64,000 nt of DNA from NCBI GenBank assembly GCA_030522415.1, contig CM060126.1:2928333-2992332 (forward strand). The letters are read 5' to 3'. The DNA comes from Channallabes apus (Eukaryota > Chordata > Actinopteri > Siluriformes > Clariidae). Positions 17,568 to 28,604 of the stretch are shown in pieces. Position numbers and translations under genes: made by a program. Below the pieces are notes generated by a model. It saw only the letters and a program-made list of their open reading frames with translations, ran no database searches and was not told the DNA's origin. The stretch's first letter is position 1; each line of letters begins with the position of its first letter.

Positions 17568-18043
17568 TTTGCTTTTTATGTGTCTATCTGTTTATTTTTC
17601 TGTCTGTAAACTAAGCCTCCATATTCATGATAACTCCATATGATGCACTGGATTAGGATTGTAAATAAAACAATTTTAAGAATAACAATTATTCTCAGAT
17701 CTTAGAATCTTAGAATTATAACACCAGGGATCCTAACAGCATTATCACCTTGATGAGATAAGAGGTCAGGGGCCAGACAGGTTTGCAAGGAAAGCAGGAT
17801 GGCAAACAATTCAAATATGTACTTTGGCAAACCTTGAGTTAATGACAACCAAGCCATGGGTACTGAGATGACATTGTTTTTCCCAGTGAGATGCATACTG
17901 TAAAGACTAAATAAAGCTCTGTGTGAGTTCCTGCACTGAACAAGCAGGTGTAAAGGTGTTCCTATTAAAGTGACCAGGGAATACATGGATATATAGATAG
18001 AGCTACTGTATTTGTTACTGTATGTGCCTACTCACAGGCCATG

Positions 18044-18085
18044 CACACACACACAAACACACACACAAACACACACACACACAAA
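18044..18085. repeat. interrupted (CA)n microsatellite
   Basis: CA repeats broken by AAAC units. Confidence 0.9.
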
Positions 18086-18549
18086 CCGAGTTTAGCCGAT
18101 TTATCATAATGTGCTTTATCTGAAAAGTAAGTATCTTACCTCGGGATAAAGAGAGTAAACGGCATTTTGGACTCAGATTGACAACAGAGGACAGGATTGA
18201 CAGAACAGGACAGTCGCTCAGACAGAGAGAGGGAACGATCGACAAAGTGTGAAAGAGAAAATGAGAGGAAAGTAATAAGAATAAAGTGAATAAACTTTTC
18301 GTGCAAGGGCTTGAGTTGTGAGGTGTGACATGAGCAGTGTGAAGTGACTTGCATGGTCAAATTATTGACCTTTAAATATCTGGAATGGACAGATTTTGGA
18401 TAGATGGATACAGAGGAAAGAACGGATGTATCTGGAGGGGACAGAAAAACAAGCAAACAGGTATGTGGAGAAAACTTGTGCAAGGAAGTGAACAAATCAG
18501 AGAAGGAAGAGGGGCATTAGAAGGGGTTGGGCTGGCTGTGATCGGTGCA

Positions 18550-18551
<2 letters not shown>

Positions 18552-18581
<30 letters not shown>
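18552..18581. repeat. (GT)n microsatellite
   Basis: About 14 GT units. Confidence 0.95.
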
Positions 18582-18582
<1 letters not shown>

Positions 18583-19339
18583 TTGTTCCTGTGGGGATAA
18601 GCTTTCAGGCTTCAGGTTAAGTGTTCTGTACTAACAAACATTAAGTTAAATGTAATTTCACAACTCTAAAAAAATTCTTACACTTTAAGTAAAAGCAGAA
18701 TATTATATAAATTTTAGATGTTTTAGAAGCAAAACCTCTAAAATCTATATAACTTTGAGCCTCAAAATCCAGAAGTTTTAAGCTTTTACATGAAAATTCT
18801 CTATTTTTCAGAACAAGAATTCTAGAACTTTGGACAAAAACAAAACTAAACAAAACAACAAAAAAAAAACAATTGGTCAAAGTTGGTATAACTTTAGCTA
18901 AAATTAAAATGTCCTAAAATGTTTATGTGCCAACATGTGAAACTGTTTGTTGTTATATGAAATTTCTACATCTTTTAGCAAAAAGACTTTCAAACTTGTT
19001 TTACAATAAAAGTCAGATACTTGAACAATTTAAACAAATATTTGTATATTTAAGAACAAACAAAGTCTTCAACTTTTTCTGAGAATTAATTCCTTCTTAA
19101 AACATTTTTTAATCCTTGGCTGGGCAAAAAAAATCAGTACATTTAAGATCACACACTCATGTGTTTCTGAAACAATTTTGTTTGATGACGAAAAAAAATG
19201 TGTAAGAAAAAAAAATCTGACAGACTAAAAAGTTTATTCTAAAAATGTATATACATTATTTAAAAGAAAAAATTCTAAAATCTTCACTGAGAACAAAAAT
19301 TCCACTCTTTGCTTGGAATATTCTAGAACCTGGTGGCAT

Positions 19340-19480
19340 TGAGACTTATTAGATGGTACTGTTGTCTTGCATGGTCACCGATTCAAATCTTGCATCTATG
19401 TGTTTAGGGGTGGCATCTTCTTGCTTATTGGGTTTCCTCCGGGTATGCTGGTTTTGTTCATGTTCCAAAGTCAAAAACAA
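19340..19480 (+). repeat. old tRNA-derived SINE fragment
   Basis: Diverged match to the SINE at 25395: TGGTACTGTTGTCTTGCATGG, then GATTCAAATC (box B position) and GGGTTTCCTCCGGGTATGCTG. Ends not preserved. Short pieces are quoted to show the match. Confidence 0.45.
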
Positions 19481-19593
19481 AAAATGTAAAACTATCACCA
19501 TGAATGAAAATTATACATATTTGAGAACAAATGAGAACCTGTTGTTTAAACTGCCGTGCTTGGCTATGGGTATGAGATGATGGTGCTGGTCAT

Positions 19594-20062
19594 CAGAGGT
19601 GGAAAGAGTAATAAAATTTTGTACTCAAGTACAAGTACTGTTACTTCAGTGAAATTTTACTTAAGTACAAGTAAAGTTACCATTATAAAAATCTACTCAA
19701 GTAAAAGTAAAAAGTAGGTCATTAAAAAATGTACTCAGAGTAAAAGTTACCGAGTTACTTTTTTATTTTTTTAACAGCGGGGGAGGGATGAGGCATTCTA
19801 GCGTAGTTCAAAAAAGATGAGCAGATATAAATCTCAAAATAGTTGTTTTTAACTGAAGGAACACCTTTGCATAATAAAGCTGTTGTCTTTCTTGTGCTTG
19901 AAAATCAAAGTGGTCACTTAAATATGGTGTTACGTCCCAGTCTAGGGTCATAGAGCAAAAGAATGGTTCCGGGTTCTATTTTAAACTGTATGGAAATGGT
20001 GGTATATGGCAGAAAGAACTAGATCCAATCATTAACTGATAAAATAATGAGGTTTGTATATA

Positions 20063-20138
<76 letters not shown>

Positions 20139-20823
20139 AGGAGGAGGATCAGATTCAGGATGGACCCAGGCCAAAATAATAAACAAAATGGTATTTATAT
20201 TAGTAGCTAGATTACCTGCAAAAAAAAAAAAAAAAACACAAACAAAAATACAGGTACCTTCCCGGACTCCCTAAACCAAAAACAATGAAATTATCTAGAA
20301 ATATATACAAAGACCAACCAAACCAAAGGGACAAAGCAATAATCAAAGTCAATTGGAGGCAAAAAGTCAAAACCGGAATACACAACCAAATATCAAAACG
20401 CCAAAATCACAACCTCTTTCATCTTTCCCGCGTCTCTCTCCGGTTAATATATGTTCGCGCTAATCGATGACGTCACTCTCAAGGCAGAAGCGACCTGTGG
20501 AAGGTCAGGAAGATGCCGATGTCAGAAAACCTGGAGTGGAGTCTGGAGCGGCGCGCGACCAGGACATGATACACACACGCGGCGCAACGGAGCATTTATA
20601 CAAAGCATAATATTTGTATTATTTTATCATTTTCATTCATTTATTTTTTACTCAGTAGCGAATATGATTTAAAATGTAGCGAATTACAATACTTCAAACA
20701 AAAAGTACTTAAGTAAAAGTAAAATTACAGATTTTTAAAACTACTTTAAAAAGTAGAAATACACAAAAAAGCTACTCAATTACAGTAACGCGAGTAAATG
20801 TCATTCGTTACTTTCCACCTCTG
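19594..20823. mobile_element. Tol2-like hAT non-autonomous element with perfect 8-bp target duplication
   Basis: Starts CAGAGGTGGAAAGAGTA and ends TTACTTTCCACCTCTG, inverted repeats of the Tol2 type, followed inside by the repeated ACTCAAGTA/TACTTAAGTA motifs known from Tol2-like ends. Both sides carry the identical octamer CTGGTCAT (19586-19593, 20824-20831), the hAT hallmark. No transposase is visible. The middle (about 19925-20600) is unrelated sequence with a long (CA)n and resembles 2390-2660, so it is probably a nested insertion. Confidence 0.88.
20065..20138. repeat. (CA)n microsatellite, about 74 bp
   Basis: Uninterrupted CA run inside the Tol2-like element. Confidence 0.97.
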
Positions 20824-20831
20824 CTGGTCAT

Positions 20832-21749
20832 TAGGGGCAAATAACTCGACTTTGGTCTCATCAGATTGTTCCATCCTTATGATTGTTGTATCTTTTTAGA
20901 CAACCTTTTAAAGCAAAACATACGTGTTCAGTCTTCTTCTAATTGTGCTGTCGTGGACTATAATATTTAACATGCTGAATGAGGCCTGTAGGCTCTAAGA
21001 TTTAGCTATTCCTTTGTATTTCTCTGAGCATTGCATGGTCTGACCTTGGGGTGAATGTACTGGGAAGTCCACTCCTGAGAAGATTGACAACATTGTTAAA
21101 TGATTTTCATTTGTGAATAATCTTTGCAACTGTAGAATTCTGAACTCCAAATTGTTTTGAGAGGGTTTTATAACCCTTTCCATATTGATGTGCAGCAACA
21201 ATTTCTAATTTAAAAAACATTGTTTATGTCTTTCCTTCTTGGCGTTCCAGACCAGCAGACTGTCAAATGTCTGCTTTTATACAGTATCTTCTGATAATCA
21301 ATTAATCAAGGGCTTATGATCCTATGGAAACAGTAAGGGGGTACTTAGTGTTGTCCACATGTTGCTTTGACGTCATATTTGTTTAATAAATAATAGCAAA
21401 TAAATAAGTTATATGTTGTTGTCCCTGAGGTTGTAACACAGCTGTACCTTTTACGAAAGTGCATCTTCTTTATTTCTTAAACAGACTTAAAATTCTAGGT
21501 GAGTTAAAATTCTAGAAATTTGACCAAAACTAAAGCATATCTCACTTCTTAAGGGAATCTAACCCAGTGCCTGATGGTGCAATACATCATACTATTTTTC
21601 TTTTGATGAAGTGTGTATAAATTTCTTTGGCTTACTGACTCTTTATAACTATTTTAATTGCATATGTGTTTACTGGATACCAATGCATGTTAATTAAGCA
21701 TGTATTGCATAAAATAATCTAGATTGTATCTATATTTAAGATATATATA
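20832..21749. other. intergenic, likely old mobile-element remnant
   Basis: The minus-strand open frame 20995-21201 and its surroundings (TTCTGACCTTGGGG-like, TGGATAATG-like, TTATAACCCTTTCC) recall the reverse complement of transposon coding sequence common in fish, but I cannot assign the family. No cellular gene seen. Confidence 0.35.
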
Positions 21750-23369
21750 CAGTGGTGTGAAAAACTATTTGCCCCTTCCTGATTTCTTATTCTTTTGCAT
21801 GTTTGTCACACTTAAATGTTTCTGCTCATCAAAAACCGTTAACTATTAGTCAAAGATAACATAATTGAACACAAAATGCAGTTTTTAAATGAAGGTTTAC
21901 GTTATTAAGGGAGAAAAAAAAACTCCAAATCTACATGGCCCTGTGTGAAAAAGTGATTGCCCCCCTTGTTAAAAAATAACTTAACTGTGGTTTATCACAC
22001 CTGAGTTCAATTTCTGTAGTCACCCCCAGGCCTGATTACTGCCACACCTGTTTCAATCAAGAAATCACTTAAATAGGAGCTACCTGACACAGAGAAGTAG
22101 ACCAAAAGCACCTCAAAAGCTAGACATCATGCCAAGATCCAAAGAAATTCAGGAACAAATGAGAACAAAAGTAATTGAGATCTATCAGTCTGGTAATGGT
22201 TATAAAGCCATTTCTAAAGCTTTGGGACTCCAGCGAACCACAGTGAGAGCCATTATCCACAAATGGCAAAAACATGGAACAGTGGTGAACCTTCCCAGGA
22301 GTGGCCGGCCGACCAAAATTACCCCAAGAGCGCAGAGACGACTCATCCGAGAGGCCACAAAAGACCCCAGGACAACATCTAACGAACTGCAGGACTCACT
22401 TGCCTCAATTAAGGTCAGTGTTCACGACTCCACCATAAGAAAGAGACTGGGCAAAAACGGCCTGCATGGCAGATTTCCAAGGCGCAAACCACTTTTAAGC
22501 AAAAAGAACATTAAGGCTCGTCTCAATTTTGCTAAAAAACATCTCAATGATTGCCAAGACTTTTGGGAAAATACCTTGTGGACCAACGAGACAAAAGTTG
22601 AACTTTTTGGAAGGTGCGTGTCCCGTTACATCTGGCGTAAAAGTAACACAGCATTTCAGAAAAAGAACATCATACCAACAGTAAAATATGGTGGTGGTAG
22701 TGTGATGGTCTGGGGTTGTTTTGCTGCTTCAGGACCTGGAAGGCTTGCTGTGATAGATGGAACCATGAATTCTACTGTCTACCAAAAAATCCTGAAGGAG
22801 AATGTCCGGCCATCTGTTCGTCAACTCAAGCTGAAGCGATCTTGGGTGCTGCAGCAGGACAATGACCCAAAACACACCAGCAAATCCACCTCTGAATGGC
22901 TGAAGAAAAACAAAATGAAGACTTTGGAGTGGCCTAGTCAAAGTCCTGACCTGAATCCTATTGAGATGTTGTGGCATGACCTTAAAAAGGCGGTTCATGC
23001 TAGAAAACCCTCAAATAAAGCTGAATTACAACAATTCTGCAAAGATGAGTGGGCCAAAATTCCTCCAGAGCGCTGTAAAAGACTCGTTGCAAGTTATCGC
23101 AAACGCTTGATTGCAGTTATTGCTGCTAAGGGTGGCCCAACCAGTTATTAGGTTCAGGGGGCAATTACTTTTTCACACAGGGCCATGTAGGTTTGGATTT
23201 TTTTCCTCCCTAAATAATAAAACCCCTCATTTAAAAACTGCATTTTGTGTTTACTTGTGTTATCTCTGACTAATAGTTAAATGTGTTTGATGATCAGAAA
23301 CATTTTGTGTGACAAACATGCAAAAGAATAAGAAATCAGGAGGGGGGCAAATAGTTTTTCACACCACTG
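21750..23369 (+). mobile_element. full-length Tc1-like transposon, copy 1
   Basis: 1620 bp flanked by TA on both sides (21748-21749, 23370-23371). The terminal inverted repeats are about 210 bases long, begin CAGTGGTGTGAAAAACTATT, and each carries an inner direct repeat with GTGTGAAAAAGT and ATTGCCCC, the IR/DR layout of fish Tc1 elements. One uninterrupted transposase frame lies between them. It is near-identical to the element at 31629, pointing to recent activity of the family in this genome. Confidence 0.95.
22129..23151 (+). CDS. Tc1-like transposase, full length but with catalytic Asp153 replaced by Asn
   Basis: 340 codons, the usual length for fish Tc1 transposases, which cut and paste the element by a DDE/D mechanism. 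The N-terminal paired-type helix-turn-helix region (about 1-120) includes GYKAISKALGLQRTTVR and a GRP hook (GRPTKI). The catalytic core follows with glycine-rich YGGGSVMVWG (187-196). Of the triad, D244 (LQQDNDPKH) and E279 (DLNPIE) are present with 34 residues between. At position 153 the motif reads WTNETK, whereas copy 2 reads WTDETK; the difference is a single A for G. DDE chemistry needs this aspartate (family knowledge), so the protein should bind DNA but not cut. Confidence 0.93.
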   Translation: MPRSKEIQEQMRTKVIEIYQSGNGYKAISKALGLQRTTVRAIIHKWQKHGTVVNLPRSGRPTKITPRAQRRLIREATKDPRTTSNELQDSLASIKVSVHDSTIRKRLGKNGLHGRFPRRKPLLSKKNIKARLNFAKKHLNDCQDFWENTLWTNETKVELFGRCVSRYIWRKSNTAFQKKNIIPTVKYGGGSVMVWGCFAASGPGRLAVIDGTMNSTVYQKILKENVRPSVRQLKLKRSWVLQQDNDPKHTSKSTSEWLKKNKMKTLEWPSQSPDLNPIEMLWHDLKKAVHARKPSNKAELQQFCKDEWAKIPPERCKRLVASYRKRLIAVIAAKGGPTSY

Positions 23370-23525
23370 TAGATAATATATAGGGTTTAAATATATAAAT
23401 AATTAAATTACATAATAATTAATGTAAGTGATAATTTTAGATTCTTACTCAGAATATTAAATAAAAAAGATTTTATTTACTTCATTTTCATTGTTTTCAG
23501 TTTGCAAATATTACTTGTATAAACT

Positions 23526-23545
23526 GACAGACAGACAGACAGACA

Positions 23546-23585
<40 letters not shown>
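23526..23585. repeat. (GACA)n(CA)n compound microsatellite
   Basis: Five GACA-type units followed by about 18 CA units. Confidence 0.95.
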
Positions 23586-23587
<2 letters not shown>

Positions 23588-24397
23588 CCCTGCTGGATTG
23601 ATTTAGACAGATTGATAATCTCTAGCAGACGCCAGCAGGTGGGTGTCTGAGTGGGTCAGCATATCTGCATCAATTGTGTATATGTGTGTGGTTGTGTTTG
23701 TGGATTAAGCGGGTTAACACCTGTCTTCAGTCCAGACCTGTCCCCTCTCTCCCATATGTGTTCCTGATATCTTCAGGACATATTTTTTAAAAGAATGACA
23801 AGTCACACCTTTTTATCCATTAACAGTTATATGTAATGTTGCACAATAATGTGGCACGAAAAAAGTTAGTTCCTGTTCTCACTTATGTTATAGCACCTAT
23901 AAACAGCTGTTTCCTCACTAGGCTCAATTAACTTAAAATAAATCCACAGTCTCTGTGAATCCACTGTTACAATGCAAAAACATAATGTTTTAAAAGGAGT
24001 CAATTAATGTAAATCTGTGTTCACGACCTTAACTAAGGACAGAGCTACAGAAATTATCCAACACCTTCTGACCAATCAGAATCAATCTTTAAATGCAATG
24101 TTAAGGTGGGGGATTGAGAGAAGGATCAATACTACAGTGTGTAATTGTTAAAAAATTTAATGTCACTGAATCACAGAATTAATCACAGTTATTATTATAT
24201 TATTAATATATTAACATAAAGTTATTGTTAAAGGGTTTTTAATCTATAAACATTGAAAAACTAAATCCAACTGTATTTATTCAAACATTTGGATCATAGA
24301 TGGAAAATGTACACACTTTCAAGCGCATGCCACAACCTAGACCAAAACCCACTAGCGCATGACCACATACTGTAACCAGCGGTCCACTAAATGTTCT

Positions 24398-24402
<5 letters not shown>

Positions 24403-24469
<67 letters not shown>
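24403..24469. repeat. (CA)n microsatellite, 67 bp
   Basis: Uninterrupted CA run. Confidence 0.97.
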
Positions 24470-24470
<1 letters not shown>

Positions 24471-24558
24471 GTATGTATGTATGTATACACATGTGGGCAA
24501 AATGACTGCATGTCTCATTGCACATGTTAGCTTTACTTTGTGCTGATCTATATAGGTC

Positions 24559-24559
<1 letters not shown>

Positions 24560-24591
<32 letters not shown>
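24560..24591. repeat. (GT)n microsatellite
   Basis: About 16 GT units. Confidence 0.95.
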
Positions 24592-24665
24592 ACAGAATGC
24601 TTAGTGTCAAGCTGGCTAGGGGGTTATGAGATTGTGGTGGGTTAGGGTCTAGGTTGTGGCACGTG

Positions 24666-24669
<4 letters not shown>

Positions 24670-24702
<33 letters not shown>
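24670..24702. repeat. (GT)n microsatellite
   Basis: About 16 GT units; GGCACGTGC just before it is echoed inversely by GCCACGTGCC before the (CA)n at 24807, so the two tracts are parts of an imperfect inverted repeat. Confidence 0.95.
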
Positions 24703-24704
<2 letters not shown>

Positions 24705-24804
24705 CATATGGCATCAAGCAAAGAGAGGGCACAGTAATAAGGGAATTGGTACAGCATAATAATCCCCCTCTGCACTCAGCCACGTGCCACACGTCCACAC
24801 ACAT

Positions 24805-24806
<2 letters not shown>

Positions 24807-24837
<31 letters not shown>

Positions 24838-24850
24838 CACGCACACACAT
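24807..24850. repeat. (CA)n microsatellite with interruptions
   Basis: CA run with TGCACG interruptions. Confidence 0.9.
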
Positions 24851-24924
24851 AATACATACCTTGTTAGACACGGACAATACACAATAATACTTTAACACCA
24901 TTAACCAAAGTAAACACATGCTAC

Positions 24925-24927
<3 letters not shown>

Positions 24928-24956
<29 letters not shown>
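24928..24956. repeat. (AAT)n microsatellite
   Basis: About 9 AAT units. Confidence 0.9.
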
Positions 24957-25394
24957 GCTACAATGATTCTATTGGGATAAACTTGGTCATAAATGCAGCC
25001 GTTCTGCGTGTAGTGTGAAAATACTTTATATGCATAAAATACACATATATTTGCATATTTCAAACACATATCATCTAAAACTAATTAAAATAAATAAAGG
25101 ATCTGTTTACATGTATGTGGATATTATCGATTCATGTTTACTTCTGCTGTTACTTCTGTGATTAAAAGGAGACTAAAACACACAAAAAAAGTAAAAATAT
25201 CCATGAACTTGCCAGGTCAGTAGATTGCAATAGTGTGTTTTAACCCGTTATGTTAAATGTCACAGGAATAATGTTAATAGCAAGTTTCTTGTGTGGTACA
25301 GGAGATAAAAATTGGAAAACATCCTTTAGCCAAAACAATCTTAACATCTTTAAAATGTCAACACATTTCATTAACATTGTTTGATTTCATTTTC

Positions 25395-25710
25395 GGGCGG
25401 CGCGGTGGTGTAGTGGTTAGCACTGTCGCCTTGCACCTCCAGGGTCTGGGTTCGATTCCCCGTCTCTGTGTGCATGGAGTTTGCATGTTCTCCCCGTGCT
25501 TGGTGGGTTTCCTCCGGGTACTCCGGTTTCCTCCCACAGTCCAAAGATATGCAGGTTAGGCTAATTGGCGTTCCCAAATTGCCCGCAGTGTGTGTGTGTG
25601 CCCTGCGTTGGATTGGCACCCTGTCCAGGGTGTACCCCGCCTAGTGCCCGAAGTCTCCTGGGATAGGATCCCCCGCGACCGTGAACACAGGATTAAGCGG
25701 TATAGAAGAA
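25395..25710 (+). mobile_element. tRNA-derived SINE with perfect 12-bp target duplication
   Basis: Head with polymerase III box A (GGTGTAGTGGTTAGCA) and box B (GGGTTCGATTCCC), then a long conserved body (GTGGGTTTCCTCCGGGTACT, CCACAGTCCAAAGATATGCA, GATTGGCACCCTGTCCAGGG) and a short GAAGAA tail. The direct repeat GATTTCATTTTC flanks it exactly (25383-25394, 25711-25722). A near-full copy lies at 58352, partial ones at 51863, 49015, 55292 and 19340. Confidence 0.92.
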
Positions 25711-25920
25711 GATTTCATTTTCACTGAACCAACTGAGCTACTTTTTCATGCGTACAACACATTAAGACCCATTAATAAAAGAATATTTCGGCTGATTGAG
25801 CTTCCTATTATTAACCATTGATCATTCTTAAAAAGTTTTTTTTCAAAATTTTTTTTTCAAATCATTGTGTCCAGTCACTGAGTTTAGCATGTTTACATAT
25901 TTAGCACAATAAGTTCATAC

Positions 25921-26475
25921 TAGTGATGGGAAGTTCGAATCATTTTAGTGATTCGGTTCTTTGAATCTCGTTCATCAAAATGAACCAATCTTTTTTTGAG
26001 TCATTTCGTTCATTTCATTCTTTTGATCAGAAATAAATTAAAATGTTGCGTTTTCAATAAAAATACCCCCAATACGTCTACATACACAAATTTTGTAGTT
26101 TTATAGTTCTATAGTGCTATAGTTCCAGTTATGAAAATATTACAATGTACCTAAGGACATATCATAATAAACAGAATGAGCAGCTCCCCTCTTATACCTT
26201 CCAGTCTGAGTCGTTCGTTCTTTTGAATCTATTGCACTGCATAGCGTCTATGGGAGTCACGTGTTAAAAGAACAAACGACTCGAGACTTGAAGACTTATT
26301 GCTGAGAATCGTTCAATACTGTTTCCTGTATGTAACATACGGAGGTTTTGCGATGCTTTGCGCATGCGTGCCCAATCGAAAATGAACAAATCACTCTCCG
26401 AGACGACTCGTTCATCTGAGTCATGTTAAAGATTTGTTCAAAAAGAACGAATTGTTCATGAATGACCCATCACTA
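25921..26475. mobile_element. hAT-type MITE
   Basis: The ends TAGTGATGGG and CCCATCACTA are perfect inverse complements. The flanking octamers are GTTCATAC (25913-25920) and GTTCATAG (26476-26483), 7 of 8 matching, as for an aged hAT duplication. The interior has repeated TTCGTTCAT / GAACGA motifs and no transposase. Confidence 0.85.
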
Positions 26476-26483
26476 GTTCATAG

Positions 26484-27088
26484 CATGCCCAAGTATGATT
26501 ACTCTGTCAACCTATAGCGTGCTTGTCAACTTTCACATTAACAATGTAACAACGATACAATAGGTGGCAGTAGCACCTCATTCATTGGTGATCTGCTAAT
26601 AAACCCAAAGAATAAGAAGAGTACATTGGAGTTCCTATGCCTTCTTGCTAGAATGACTTTTTCACCTTACATCTTACTTCATCAGATATGGCTGTGCAGC
26701 ACATGATTTCAGAGCAGACGGTTGGCATTGATGTAATTCTGTGTATTAGTAATGTTAGCTTTCACACATGATGCGATCCATGCCCAAGTACACATGGATG
26801 AATTTGTATTATTTTCAGTTCATAGATCCATTCTCAGGTACGGTGTACAGTCTTCACATAAATCAAATGACACAGACTTTTAGCATCAAGAGTACTCAGT
26901 GTATCTGGGCCCTAATGTCAAAGCACCCCAACTTTAGTTCATTGGGATCAGTTTGAAAAGATGGTGAACTGTGGTCAGATGTCAAGAAATAAAGTTTGGA
27001 CATGCTCTCAGAGTGTGCGAGATGGCCTGTCAAATAGAGTAACTCTAGGTCATTGTGGGCAACTTTTCCACAAACTGGGTCATTTATA
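26484..27088. other. intergenic; no gene recognised
   Basis: A segment with CACATGATGCGATCCATG and TTTAGTTCATTGGGATCAGTTTG resembles repeat-derived sequence, but I cannot name it. Nothing else seen. Confidence 0.3.
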
Positions 27089-27333
27089 GGGCAGTGGTGG
27101 CTAAATTGGTTAAGGCTGTGGGTTACTGGGTTACTGATCGGAAGGTCGGGGGTTCGAACCCCAGCATCGCCAAGCTGCCACTGTTGAGCCCTTGAGCAAG
27201 GCCCTTAACCCTATCTGCTTTAGGAGTGCTGTAAGCTGTCAGACCCTGCGCTCTGACCCCAGTTTCCTAATTGGGATATGCGAAGAAGACATTTCGCTGT
27301 GCTGTAAAATGTACATGTGACAAATAATTGATT
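27089..27333 (+). mobile_element. second family of tRNA-derived SINE
   Basis: tRNA-like head with box A (TGGCTAAATTGGTTAAGG) and box B (GGTTCGAACCCC), then GCCACTGTTGAGCCCTTGAG, CAAGGCCCTTAACCCT and a tail ending in GACATTTCGCTGTGCTGTAA and T-rich sequence. Related heads occur at 51676 and 62215. Confidence 0.8.
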
Positions 27334-27344
27334 CTTCTTTTTTT

Positions 27345-27910
27345 TTTTTTTTTTTACAGTTTTGCCAGTAAAATGCCGTTTTTTATTACAGTATTTGTAC
27401 TGTAGAAATAGACTACAGTAAATTGCTGTATTTTGATATACAGTTTATTACTGTGATCTTGTACTGTTTACTGTATTTTAGTGGTAAATAATTATTCGGA
27501 CAACTTGTATTTTAACAGCATTTCAAAAAAATTTTTTTTTGTCCTGCCCAATTTCCCCCTGACTTTCTTCCCAATCTAGTCGTGTCCAATTGAACATCAC
27601 CCGGGGTTCGAACCTGTGATCTCCGGATGATAGGGCGAGCGCTTTAACATACTGCACCACTCGGAGGCCCACAAAATCAACAAAAGTACTTACACTTACT
27701 GAAGTTTTCATTAAAGGGTGTTGATTATCTAATTTACAGTTAAATACTCTATACTGTAGTGTATTAAACTGTAAATACAATATTTACAGTTAAATATTGT
27801 AAATTACAGTAATGCTGTTTCTTTTACAGTAATGTGCAGTATTTCGAAAAAAGAGTCGGAAACTGTAAAAAAAGTCCTGTAAATTTACATCAATTTGTTA
27901 CAGTGTACTA
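27345..27910. repeat. inverted-repeat element rich in TACAGTA/TTTACAGT, with a SINE inserted
   Basis: Both halves carry repeated ACAGTAAT, TTACTGTA and TGTAAATTTACA motifs in opposite orientation, typical of fish MITE-like repeats. At 27537-27672 a minus-strand tRNA-derived SINE (box B GGTTCGAACCC on the minus strand) interrupts it. Outer borders are uncertain. Confidence 0.5.
27537..27672 (-). mobile_element. tRNA-derived SINE head, minus strand
   Basis: Read on the minus strand it starts GGGCCTCCGAGTGGTGCAGT, with CACAGGTTCGAACCCCGGGT as box B. The related body TAGTCGTATCCAATT also occurs at 53910. Confidence 0.6.
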
Positions 27911-28480
27911 GAAAAACAACAATCTGCAGCCATTTTGGAACAGAAGGATAATTTACTGAACAGACATTACTGTCCTTATGGTATCTCCACACAGATTCTT
28001 GGGAATTCCACCAGTTCATTTCTGTACATGGAAACTCCAAATTACTATGTCAGTAATAACAATTTCAGTTCTTGGTCACTATGAAGTGATTGGTGCTCAT
28101 CACCTGGCTAGTTCCAACCATGCTGTGAAATATGGTGATGGTAGCACCATGCTGTAGGGATGTTCATCGACAGCAGGAACTGGAAGGTTTGTTAAGGCGG
28201 AGAGGAAGAAGAATAGAGACCTACTTTAGGATGAGTTGTCCAAGAGCATCAGATCAGTAGGTTGAGGCAAGAGTTCACTTTCTAACATGTAGATTGATAA
28301 TTCTATCTGTACTGTGCGCTACAGTCGAACAAGATATTGTACTTGAGTGCACTCTTGGACCCCTATACTCACATACACAATGGTCCTCTGATGCTTAATT
28401 GGTGGTGTAATCTTGTGGAATGTGTCTAATTAGCACACACTGGTGAAAAAGCTCTTACCCAACCACACAATGGAGCTCTG

Positions 28481-28516
<36 letters not shown>

Positions 28517-28600
28517 CATAAACATCATGTGCTTGAAAATCACAAAAACACAGAATTCCTCTTAGATCAAGTTATTTTACACTCATTTTTTATTATAATA
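27911..28600. other. intergenic; possible degenerate Tc1 remnant and (AC)n
   Basis: The stretch 28090-28260 (ATGGTGATGGTAGCACCATG, GGAACTGGAAGGTTTGTTAAGG) resembles the decayed core of a Tc1-type transposase near its GGGS motif. (AC)n at 28481-28515. No gene. Confidence 0.35.
28481..28515. repeat. (AC)n microsatellite
   Basis: About 17 AC units. Confidence 0.95.
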
Positions 28601-28604
28601 AACA

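Larger units (their letters stand above)
15995..19593. other. intergenic; no gene recognised
   Basis: Holds a long (AC)n and a long (TATC)n array, a (CA)/(GT) rich stretch near 18040-18085 and 18552-18581, and an old SINE fragment at 19340-19480. A clean plus-strand splice donor (CACACAG then GTAAGC) sits at 16563-16575 after a non-AT-rich segment, but no partner exon was found. Confidence 0.5.
23372..25394. other. intergenic; dense (CA)/(GT) microsatellites, no gene
   Basis: Contains (GACA)n then (CA)n at 23526-23585, (CA)n 24403-24469, (GT)n 24560-24591 and 24670-24702, (CA)n 24807-24850 and (AAT)n 24928-24956. Predicted short frames here are translations of these repeats. Confidence 0.7.

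Noticed and set aside
22729..22998. Minus-strand 89-codon frame conserved in both Tc1 copies (also 32609-32878)
   Set aside because: Shadow of the transposase frame; its conservation follows from the near identity of the two copies.
24649..24895. Overlapping frames of Cys/Val or Thr/His repeats
   Set aside because: Translations of (GT)n and (CA)n microsatellites; the same applies to other such frames across the window.
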